Source of the DNA: Xanthomonas sp. 10-10
GTDB lineage: Bacteria > Pseudomonadota > Gammaproteobacteria > Xanthomonadales > Xanthomonadaceae
Assembly (NCBI RefSeq): GCF_040182365.1
Contig: NZ_CP144460.1
Span: forward strand, 3,596,001 to 3,660,000
DNA length: 64,000 nucleotides
Direction of reading: 5' to 3'
Shown: in pieces, positions 36,591 to 44,079 of the stretch
Numbering within the stretch: position 1 is the first letter of the stretch
How the letters are laid out: each line of letters begins with the position of its first letter
Notes under the pieces: generated by a model
What the model saw: the letters and a program-made list of their open reading frames with translations, nothing else
Told to the model about the DNA's origin: nothing
Database searches by the model: none
Position numbers and translations under genes: made by a program

Positions 36591-38504
36591 ATGAAGCGCA
36601 GGACCTTGTGCACGTTCGGCCTGCTCGCCCCGTTCGGGCTGGCGGCATCGCCGCAGCCGCAGCCGTCGCTGCACGCACCGCAACCGGATGGGCAGGCGCA
36701 TGCATTCGGATTCGCGCAGGGGCACTTCACCCTGGACGGGCAGCCCTGGCAGCTGCGTAGCGGCGAAATGCATCCGCTGCGCATCGCGCGCGCCGATTGG
36801 CTGCACCGCATCCGCATGGCCAAGGCGATGGGCCTGAATACCATCGCGTTGTATCTGATGTGGAATGCGCTGGAACGCGAACCGGGGCAGTTCGACCTGG
36901 ATACCGGCGAGCGCGACTTCGTCGCCTTCATCCGGCTGTGCCAGCAGGAAGGCATGTGGGTGTACCTGCGCCCCGGTCCCTATGTGTGCGCGGAATGGAC
37001 GCTGGGCGGGCTGCCGCCGTACCTGCTGCGCGAGCCGGGCATGCGCCTGCGCGACCGGACCGACGCGCGCTACATGGCTGCGGTGCAGCGCTACATCGAT
37101 GCGGTGGCGCCGCGGATCGCACAGCTGATGGCCAGTGCCGGCGGCCCGGTGCTGATGCTGCAGATCGAAAACGAATACAACATGCACGGCGCCGATGCGG
37201 GCTACCTGCAGGCATTGGCTGCACTGTGGCGCACGCACGGCATCGATGGCCCGTTCTCGTTGGCCGAAGGCATGAAGGATCTGCGCCGACGCAAGGCCTA
37301 TCTTCCCGGTGCTGCGCTGGGACTGGATGGCGCCGATCTCGCTGAACTGCAGGAAGCAAACCAGATCGCAGGCAATGCGCCGGTGTGGGTGGCCGAAGGC
37401 TATCCTGGCTGGTTGACGCATTGGGGCGAAGAGGCCTTCGCGCAGCGCGACTACGCGCCGATGCTGCAGCAACTGATGGCCGCCGGTGGCTCGTTCAATC
37501 TCTATGTGGTGCACGGCGGCAGCAATTTCGGATTGAGCGCCGGTGCCAATGCCGAAGACGATGGTTCGCAGTTCCAGCCCGCGCTGACCAGCTACGACTA
37601 CAGCGCCCCGATCGACGAAGGCGGGCGCGCCACGCCTGCGTACCTGACGCTGCGAAACATCATCGCGACGCACACCGGCAGCGCGCTGCCGGCGCTGCCG
37701 GCGCCGCCACCGCGGGCGCGTTTTGCGCCGGTCATGGCGCAGCCGATCGCCGCGCTGTGGGACAACCTGAGCACCGGGCCGCTGCAGGTCGCACGCCCGA
37801 CCGACAACCAGACCCTGCTCCGGCAGAACCTGGGTCTGGTGGTATACCGGCGCCGCATCGCGGCCGGTACGCATCTGCAACTGGGGCGAGTGCACGACTA
37901 CGCGAGCGTGCAACTCGACGGTCGCGAGATCGGCCATGTCTCGCGCATGCAGCACGCACGCCTCAACAGCGATCCGCAGCTGACCCTGCCGGACGTCACC
38001 TCCACCGAGCGCGTGCTGGAGGTGCTGGTGGACAGCTTCGGCCATATCAACTTCGGCCCGGCGCTGGGCGATGCAAAAGGCCTGCTTGGTCCGGTGCACC
38101 TCGATGGCAGGGAACTGCGCGACTGGCAGGTGCAGGGCATGGCGCTGGACGGCGATGCGCCGCCCACGCTACGGCCGTTGCAAGGTCTCCCCACCCGGCC
38201 TGGCCTGTTCTTCGCAACCGAAATCACCCTGGACACGGTCGGCGACATCTACGTGGACATGCGTCAGTGGCGCAAGGGCTATCTGTGGATCAACGGCAGG
38301 CTGCTCGGGCGCTACTGGGAAATCGGCCCGCAGCACTGCCTGCATTGCCCGGGCGCCTGGTTGCGGCCCGGCCGCAACGCGGTGCTGGTGCTGGATCTGC
38401 ATCAACTTCAGCCCGCCGCCATCCACTGTGCCGACGGGCTGACCGCCTCGGTCAAACGCAGCAACGACGTATCGCTCGCGCATGCAGAGCGCTGCGCATG
38501 TTGA
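36591..38504 (+). CDS. GH35 beta-galactosidase-like enzyme of the embedded cassette
   Basis: 637-residue GH35 protein, expected to remove beta-linked galactose. Motifs: IALYLMWNALEREPGQFDL, YLRPGPYVCAEWTLGGLPPY, acid/base in QIENEYN (Glu195) and nucleophile in VAEGYPGWLTHWG (Glu269). C-terminal beta domains end near WINGRLLGRYWEIGPQ. The N-terminus MKRRTLCTFGLLAPFGLAAS is a signal peptide with two arginines, so Sec or Tat is possible. GGAGA precedes ATG 36591. It is clearly divergent from the GH35 at 46680 (nucleophile region AEGYPGW versus GEYWAGW), so they are not a recent duplication. The last 7 bases overlap the permease gene. Confidence 0.88.
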   Translation: MKRRTLCTFGLLAPFGLAASPQPQPSLHAPQPDGQAHAFGFAQGHFTLDGQPWQLRSGEMHPLRIARADWLHRIRMAKAMGLNTIALYLMWNALEREPGQFDLDTGERDFVAFIRLCQQEGMWVYLRPGPYVCAEWTLGGLPPYLLREPGMRLRDRTDARYMAAVQRYIDAVAPRIAQLMASAGGPVLMLQIENEYNMHGADAGYLQALAALWRTHGIDGPFSLAEGMKDLRRRKAYLPGAALGLDGADLAELQEANQIAGNAPVWVAEGYPGWLTHWGEEAFAQRDYAPMLQQLMAAGGSFNLYVVHGGSNFGLSAGANAEDDGSQFQPALTSYDYSAPIDEGGRATPAYLTLRNIIATHTGSALPALPAPPPRARFAPVMAQPIAALWDNLSTGPLQVARPTDNQTLLRQNLGLVVYRRRIAAGTHLQLGRVHDYASVQLDGREIGHVSRMQHARLNSDPQLTLPDVTSTERVLEVLVDSFGHINFGPALGDAKGLLGPVHLDGRELRDWQVQGMALDGDAPPTLRPLQGLPTRPGLFFATEITLDTVGDIYVDMRQWRKGYLWINGRLLGRYWEIGPQHCLHCPGAWLRPGRNAVLVLDLHQLQPAAIHCADGLTASVKRSNDVSLAHAERCAC

Positions 38505-39865
38505 GCGCCCCCATCGCACCTTCACCGGCCACGCTCGTCGCTGCGCCACCGCGCACGCTCGGGGTCTGGAGCGCGCTGTCGGCGAACCTGCTCAACATGA
38601 TCGGCATCGGCCCGTTCATCACCATCCCGTTGGCGTTGTCGGCGCTGGCCGGGCCGGCGGTGTTGCTGGGCTGGGTCGCCGGCGCGCTGCTGTGCGTGTG
38701 CGATGGATTGGTGTGGGCCGAACTGGGCGCGGCGATTCCGCGCTCCGGCGGGCCGTATCACTACCTGCGCGAGGCCTACGGGCGCGAACGCTGGGGGCGG
38801 CTGTTCGGTTTTCTATACCTGTGGCAGACACTGTTGACCGCGCCACTGTCGGTTGGCTCGGCAGCGGTGGGCTGCGCGCAATACCTGGCTTTCCTGATGC
38901 CGGGACTGAGCCAGAGCCGGCTCACGGCGATCGCGATGGCGCTGTGCGCGTTCAACACCTTGCTGCTGTACCGCAAGGTGCGCTCGGTGCAGTTGCTGTC
39001 GTTGCTGGTCAGCGCGGTGGTCCTGGGCGCCTGCATGTGGATCATCGGCAGTGGCGTGCTGCATTTCGATGCCCGCATCGCCAACGCATTCTTGTACGCG
39101 CGCCCCGCCTCGCCGCATGGGTTCTGGCTGGGCTTCGGTGCGGTGGCGCTGATCGCGGTCTACGACTACGGCGGCTACAACAACGTGTGCATGCTCGGCG
39201 GCGAAATCCGCAAGCCGCGGCGCACGATTCCGCGCGCGGTGCTGCTCTCGATCCCGATCGTGGCGCTGCTGTACCTGGGCCTCAACATCACCCTGCTCGG
39301 GGTGCTGCCGTGGCAGCAGGCCGCGCACTCCAAGGCGGTGATGGCCGACTTCATGCAGGCCATCTACGGCCCGGCCGGCGCCACGGTGGCCGTGGCGCTG
39401 ATCGCGCTGGCCGCGTGGGGCTCGGCGCTGGTGGTGCTGCTGGGCTACTCGCGGGTGCCGTACGCCGCCGCTGCGGCCGGGCAGTTCTTTGGCGTGTTCG
39501 CGCGGCTGCATCCGCGCGGCGGTTTCCCCACCGTGTCGCTGCTGTTCGTCGGCGCGACCTCCACGCTGGCCTGCCTGCTGTCGCTGGACGATCTGATCGC
39601 CACCTTGATGATCATCCAGATCCTGTTCCAGTTTCTGGCGCAATGCCTGGCGGTGGTGCTGCTGCGTCGCAAGCGGCGCAGGCGAGCGTTTGCGATGCCG
39701 CTGTATCCGTGGCCGCTGCTGGTCAGCGTGTTCGGCTGGATCTATCTGCTGGCGACCAGCCCGGGGCGACGCGTGCTCGCCGCGGTGCTGGCGCTGTGCG
39801 TGGGTAGCGCGGTGTATCTGCTGCAGGCACGGAGGGAGCGCGCATGGCCGTTCCAGCTGCAATGA
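38498..39865 (+). CDS. APC-superfamily permease
   Basis: 455-residue inner-membrane permease with about 12 helices of the amino acid-polyamine-organocation superfamily. Helix 1 carries SANLLNMIGIGPFITIP (unwound GIG motif), followed by LVWAELGAAIPRSGGPYHYL, the classical APC signature. YDYGGYNNVCMLGGEIRKPR corresponds to helix 6 and the next loop. APC carriers usually import amino acids or amino-acid conjugates; FrlA for fructoselysine is one. Finding one between a glycosidase and a sugar kinase is unusual for a sugar system. It overlaps GH35 by 7 bases and the kinase by 22, so co-translation is expected. Confidence 0.88.
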   Translation: MLSAPIAPSPATLVAAPPRTLGVWSALSANLLNMIGIGPFITIPLALSALAGPAVLLGWVAGALLCVCDGLVWAELGAAIPRSGGPYHYLREAYGRERWGRLFGFLYLWQTLLTAPLSVGSAAVGCAQYLAFLMPGLSQSRLTAIAMALCAFNTLLLYRKVRSVQLLSLLVSAVVLGACMWIIGSGVLHFDARIANAFLYARPASPHGFWLGFGAVALIAVYDYGGYNNVCMLGGEIRKPRRTIPRAVLLSIPIVALLYLGLNITLLGVLPWQQAAHSKAVMADFMQAIYGPAGATVAVALIALAAWGSALVVLLGYSRVPYAAAAAGQFFGVFARLHPRGGFPTVSLLFVGATSTLACLLSLDDLIATLMIIQILFQFLAQCLAVVLLRRKRRRRAFAMPLYPWPLLVSVFGWIYLLATSPGRRVLAAVLALCVGSAVYLLQARRERAWPFQLQ

Positions 39866-40785
39866 GCGCTGCGCAGATCGCGGTGGTCGGCGAGGTCTAC
39901 CTGGACCACATCTTCAGCGGCTTCGCACGCTGGCCGGCGCCTGGCGAAGAAGCGCTCGCGCAGCACTACCGGCGCGAACTCGGCGGCGGCACCCTCATCA
40001 CCGCCTGCGCGCTGGCGCAGCTGGGCTGCAACGTGCGCGTGATCGGCGCGATCGGTGCGCAGGACCGTGCGCTGTTCGCGCACCGCCTGGGCGACTTCGG
40101 CGTTTCGGCCGACGGGCTGATCGACTCGCCCGTCGGCACCGGCGTGACCACCAGCGTCTCGCTGCAGGACGACCGTTCGTTCTTTACCTATGCCGGCGCC
40201 AATGCCGACCTGGGTGGGTTGCTGCTGCGCGACGACGTCATCGCTGCAATGTGTGCGGCCACGCATGTGCACTTCGCACTGCCGCTGCCGGCCACGGTCG
40301 CGCGCAGCTTGCTGCCGCAGCTGGCGCGCGCCGGCTGCAGCACTTCGCTGGATGTCGGCTTCAGCCCGCAATGGCTCGCCGACCCGGACAACCGCGCCAC
40401 CTGTCGCGCGGTCACCTGGTTCCTGCCCAACCAGAAGGAAGCCGCGCTGATGGGCTGCGGCGACAGCGTCGACGCCTGCGTGGCCTGGGCGCAGGCGCAA
40501 GGCCTGCGCGAGGTCGTGGTCAAACACGGTGCTGCCGGCGCGATGGTCGTCGATACCGCCGGCGGCCGTTCGATTCCCGCGCCCCAGGTGCAACTGCGTG
40601 ACAGCACCGGCGCCGGCGATGCCTTCGATGCCGGCTTCATCGCCGCGCGCCTGCACGGGCTGTCGCTGGACGCTGCCGCTCGGCAGGGCTGCCGATGCGG
40701 TGCGGCGTGCTGCAGCGCGCTGGGTGCGCTGGACGGCCTGGCTTCCCTGCCTCCCCTTTTCTCCCCCCCTGAGGACATTCCATGA
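39844..40785 (+). CDS. PfkB-family (ribokinase-like) sugar kinase
   Basis: 313-residue ribokinase-fold kinase. The N-terminal region VVGEVYLDHIFSGFARWPAP and substrate motif ELGGGTLITACALAQLG precede the PfkB signature DSTGAGDAFDAGFIA (anion hole GAGD at 256-259, catalytic base Asp259). It would phosphorylate an imported sugar or sugar conjugate in the cytoplasm. GGAGGGA precedes ATG 39844. It overlaps the permease by 22 bases and GH4 by 4 (ATGA). Unusual Cys-rich stretch CRCGAACC near residues 294-301. Substrate unknown; a glycoside kinase feeding GH4 is the contextual inference, with fructokinase-like activity the conservative alternative. Confidence 0.88.
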   Translation: MAVPAAMSAAQIAVVGEVYLDHIFSGFARWPAPGEEALAQHYRRELGGGTLITACALAQLGCNVRVIGAIGAQDRALFAHRLGDFGVSADGLIDSPVGTGVTTSVSLQDDRSFFTYAGANADLGGLLLRDDVIAAMCAATHVHFALPLPATVARSLLPQLARAGCSTSLDVGFSPQWLADPDNRATCRAVTWFLPNQKEAALMGCGDSVDACVAWAQAQGLREVVVKHGAAGAMVVDTAGGRSIPAPQVQLRDSTGAGDAFDAGFIAARLHGLSLDAAARQGCRCGAACCSALGALDGLASLPPLFSPPEDIP

Positions 40786-42206
40786 GCAGTTCTGTCGACA
40801 ATCGCAAGCTGACCCTGATCGGCGGCGGCGGCGTGCGCACGCCGTTGGTGGTGTACGGCGTCAACGAAGCGGCCGAAGCGCTGGGCGCACGCGAGATCGT
40901 GCTGTACGACCCCGACCAGGAGCGCCTGGCATTGATGGTTGCGATGGGCCGCGCCATCGTGGCCGAGGCCGGCGGCAGCCTGCAGGTGCATGCGGCGCCC
41001 TCGCTGGAGGCGGCGATCGAAGGCGCGCATTTCGTGCTCAACAGCATCCGCGTCGGCGGTATCGCCCAGCGCGCCTCCGACGAGCAGACCATCATCGGCC
41101 ATGGCTATTCCGGCCAGGAGACCACCGGCCCCGGCGGCGTGGCCAAGGCATTGCGCACGGTGCCGGTGGCGATCGAGCAGGCGCGCATGATCGAGCGGCT
41201 GAGTCCGGACGCGTGGCTGGTCAGCTTCACCAATCCGGCCGGGCTGATCACCCAGGCCATCACCGCACATACCCGCGCGCGGGTGGTCGGCATCTGCGAC
41301 ACCCCGGTGGAGCTGTTCCACAACATCGCCCGCGCGCTCGGCGAGCCGGCATCCGACGTGGAATGCGATTACGTCGGCCTCAACCACCTGGGCTGGATCC
41401 GTGCGGTGCGCCTGCGCGGGCAGGACATCATGGATCGCATCCTCGACGACGACGCCATCCTACGTCAGCTCTATCTGGCGCCGCTGTTCGATGTCCAGAT
41501 GCTGCGCGCCTTGCGGCTGATCCCCACCGAGTACCTGTACTTCTTCTACGAGCGGCGCCGCGCCCTGGACAACCAGCGCGCCAGCGGCGCCAGCCGCGGT
41601 GGCGAGATCGAGCGGCTCAACCGCAGCCTGATCGGCGACCTGGGCAGCCGCCTGCAGGCCGGCGACACCGCCGGCGCGGTGCAGACCTATGCCGCCTACC
41701 TGGCGCAGCGCTCCGGCTCGTACATGAAGCTGGAGGCCGAAGCCGGCTCGGCCTTCGCACCCGACATGGCGCCGCAGCCGGACCCGTTCCGCGCCAGCAC
41801 CGGCTATCACCGCATCGCGGTGGACGTGATGAGCGCGCTGACCGGCGCGCGCCCGGGCCGGCATGTGGTCAACGTGCGCAACCGCGGCGCGATGGCCGAG
41901 CTGGCCGACGACGATGTGGTGGAAATCGCCGCAGACATCGACCGCGACCGCGTCGTGCCGATTCCTGCCGCGCCCCTGCCGGACGCGGTGCATGGCCTGG
42001 TGCGCGCGTTCAAGGCCTACGAACACGCCGCGATCGAGGCCGCGCTCAGCGGCAGCCATCGCGATGCCTGCAAGGCAATGCTGATCCACCCGGCGATCGG
42101 CGAGTGGAGCCCGTCGCAGCGCCTGCTGGACGCCTTGTTCGGGCACGAGCACGACGACGGCCACTGCGCGGGGCCGGCGCACTGGCGCGGGCATGCGGCT
42201 GGATGA
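40782..42206 (+). CDS. GH4 family NAD-dependent 6-phospho-glycosidase
   Basis: 474-residue GH4 enzyme. The Rossmann motif [18 protein letters not shown], metal-binding Cys172 ([13 protein letters not shown]) and His202 (YVGLNHLGW), and [12 protein letters not shown] match 6-phospho-beta-glucosidases of GH4. This family uses NAD and Mn(II) with oxidation at C3 and elimination, and most members need a 6-phosphorylated glycone. No PTS genes lie nearby, so the phosphate would have to come from the PfkB kinase encoded just upstream. It is cytoplasmic (no signal). ATG 40782 overlaps the kinase stop in ATGA. The last residues ([17 protein letters not shown]) are His-rich and unusual. Confidence 0.9.
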   Translation: MSSSVDNRKLTLIGGGGVRTPLVVYGVNEAAEALGAREIVLYDPDQERLALMVAMGRAIVAEAGGSLQVHAAPSLEAAIEGAHFVLNSIRVGGIAQRASDEQTIIGHGYSGQETTGPGGVAKALRTVPVAIEQARMIERLSPDAWLVSFTNPAGLITQAITAHTRARVVGICDTPVELFHNIARALGEPASDVECDYVGLNHLGWIRAVRLRGQDIMDRILDDDAILRQLYLAPLFDVQMLRALRLIPTEYLYFFYERRRALDNQRASGASRGGEIERLNRSLIGDLGSRLQAGDTAGAVQTYAAYLAQRSGSYMKLEAEAGSAFAPDMAPQPDPFRASTGYHRIAVDVMSALTGARPGRHVVNVRNRGAMAELADDDVVEIAADIDRDRVVPIPAAPLPDAVHGLVRAFKAYEHAAIEAALSGSHRDACKAMLIHPAIGEWSPSQRLLDALFGHEHDDGHCAGPAHWRGHAAG

Positions 42207-42478
42207 TGCACCCGGCGCGCGGGCCGTCGGCGTGCCGGCACCACGCTAACGGCAGTGCCCGCTTCTGCAGCCGCCGTGCCACCTCCGCTGGCAAGCATCC
42301 GGCAGCGCCCGTCCCCCGAAATTGTGCGAGCGCACTATGCAGTTTCGACGCACACGTTGTATGGTCATCAGGAATTGGTCATGCATAGGTCTCATCGCCC
42401 AGGCTGCCGTCTTGCAGCCGCCAGCGCGGGGAGGACCATCGTGCGGATCGCAGGTTGAACCCATGGAGTCTTGAGGTC

Positions 42479-43942
42479 ATGCATACCCGCCGCGACATTC
42501 TTCAGCTGCTCGGCGCCAGCGCCGGTGCCGGCCTGCTGGCCAGTGCCCTGCCTGCCTTCGCGGCCGCGCCCGCTGCCGGCGCCTCCACGGCCGCCGGTGC
42601 CTTCGTCAGCAAGCGCCCGCCCAAGGCGCAGCGTCGTTTCGTCAGCAAGGCGGTCGAGCAGCAGATCGTGCGGATCAAGGCACAGATCGCCGACCCCGAG
42701 CTGGCTTGGCTGTTCGAGAACTGCTACCCGAACACGCTGGACACCACGGTGGAAACCGGCACCCGCAACGGCAAGCCGGACACCTTCGTCATCACCGGCG
42801 ACATCCATGCGATGTGGCTGCGCGACTCCTCCGCGCAGGTGCATCCGTACGTGCCGCTGGCCAGGCGCGACCCCGCGTTGCGACGCATGTTCCATGGCCT
42901 GATCCAGCGCCAGGCCGCGTGCATCCGGCTGGACCCGTATGCCAACGCCTTCCTGCCCGACGGCCAGACCCAGCGCCTGAAGTGGTCGCTCAACGACATC
43001 ACCGAGATGAAGCCCGGCGTGGGCGAGCGCAAGTGGGAGGTGGATTCGCTGTGCTACCCGATCCGCATCGCGCACGAATACTGGCGCGCCACCGGCGATG
43101 CCGCACCGTTCGACGACGACTGGCGCGCGGCGATGCACGTGGTGGTCAAGACCTTCCGCGAGCAGCAGCGCAAGGACAACCGTGGTCCGTACGTGTTCCA
43201 GCGTCCTTCCCCGCTGGCCACCGAAACCCTGGTACTGGAGGGCTACGGCCAGCCGACCAGACCCAACGGCATGATCCACTCGATGTTCCGTCCCTCCGAC
43301 GACGCCTGCGTGTTTCCGCTGTTCGTGCCGGCCAACCTGTTTGCGGTGACCTCGCTACGCCAATTGGCAACGATGAGCACCGCACTGCATCGCGATGCCG
43401 CGTTTGCCGCCGAGTGCACCGCCCTGGCCGATGAGGTGGACACCGCCACGCGCCAGTTCGGCCAACTGCGCGACAGCGACGGCCAGGCGTACTGGGCCTT
43501 CGAAGTGGACGGCTTCGGCAACCAGTTGTTCATCGACGATGCCAACGCCCCCGGCCTGCTCAGTCTGGCCTACCTGGGTTGCTGCGACCGGCGCGACCCG
43601 GTGTTCCTGCGCACCCGCCAGCTCGCCTGGAGCGAACGCAACCCGTATTTTTCGCGCGGCAAGGCGGCTGAAGGCGTGGGCAGCCCGCATAGCGGCATGG
43701 GCACCATCTGGCCGATGTCCATCGTGCAATACGCGTTGGTCAGCGACGACGATGCGCAGCTGCGCCAATGCCTGCAGTGGCTCAAGACCACCCACGCCGG
43801 CACCGGCTTCATGCACGAGGCGTTCGACAAGGACACCCCGAGCACCTTCACCCGCGACTGGTTCGCCTGGGCCAACACCTTGTTCGGCGAACTGATCATC
43901 GACCTGTCCCAACGCAAACCCCAGCTGCTGCGTAGTAGCTGA
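42479..43942 (+). CDS. nixJ: GH125 exo-alpha-1,6-mannosidase, Tat-exported
   Basis: 487-residue GH125 enzyme. A Tat signal (MHTRRDILQLLGASAGAG, cleaved near AFA) precedes an (alpha/alpha)6 barrel. Family motifs are FVITGDIHAMWLRDSSAQVH, FLPDGQTQRLKWSLND, WEVDSLCYPIRIA and FMHEAFDKDTPSTFTRDWFA; acid and base are expected in the first and last. NixJ of X. campestris removes the alpha-1,6-mannose after GH92 and GH3 have acted. Start ATG 42479 has GGAG 10 bases upstream; the ORF extension begins with TTG and is rejected. 272 bases of gene-free DNA separate it from GH4. TGGTCAT occurs twice there (42362 and 42376), an unverified regulatory possibility. Confidence 0.92.
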   Translation: MHTRRDILQLLGASAGAGLLASALPAFAAAPAAGASTAAGAFVSKRPPKAQRRFVSKAVEQQIVRIKAQIADPELAWLFENCYPNTLDTTVETGTRNGKPDTFVITGDIHAMWLRDSSAQVHPYVPLARRDPALRRMFHGLIQRQAACIRLDPYANAFLPDGQTQRLKWSLNDITEMKPGVGERKWEVDSLCYPIRIAHEYWRATGDAAPFDDDWRAAMHVVVKTFREQQRKDNRGPYVFQRPSPLATETLVLEGYGQPTRPNGMIHSMFRPSDDACVFPLFVPANLFAVTSLRQLATMSTALHRDAAFAAECTALADEVDTATRQFGQLRDSDGQAYWAFEVDGFGNQLFIDDANAPGLLSLAYLGCCDRRDPVFLRTRQLAWSERNPYFSRGKAAEGVGSPHSGMGTIWPMSIVQYALVSDDDAQLRQCLQWLKTTHAGTGFMHEAFDKDTPSTFTRDWFAWANTLFGELIIDLSQRKPQLLRSS

Positions 43943-43999
43943 TTGTCCGAAACGCCGGATCCTCTCTTTCCCGGCGGAACGACACAGCACTTGATCTTC

Positions 44000-44041
44000 C
44001 CTTCTCCCGCCGGGAGAAGGTGCCCGAAGGGCGGATGAGGG
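44000..44041. repeat. Intergenic hairpin repeat (CCTTCTCCC/GGGAGAAGG family)
   Basis: CCTTCTCCCG CCGGGAGAAGG followed by TGCCCGAAGGGCGGATGAGGG, in the GH125-GH92 gap. Two consecutive stems (CTTCTCCCG/CGGGAGAAG and GCCC/GGGC). Confidence 0.8.
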
Positions 44042-44079
44042 TGCCCCGGCATCGGCCCGCACATTCAGAGACCACACAC

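Noticed and set aside
33075..38099. Minus-strand open frame of 1674 codons, and similar long antisense frames opposite the receptors and glycosidases
   Set aside because: They mirror strongly biased high-GC codons of real genes, are rich in His/Arg/Gln/Ala, and lack family motifs, signals and ribosome binding sites.
42362..42382. Direct repeat TGGTCAT before GH125 as a regulator site
   Set aside because: Only 7 bases, no palindrome, and no match to a known box; mentioned in the gene entry only.
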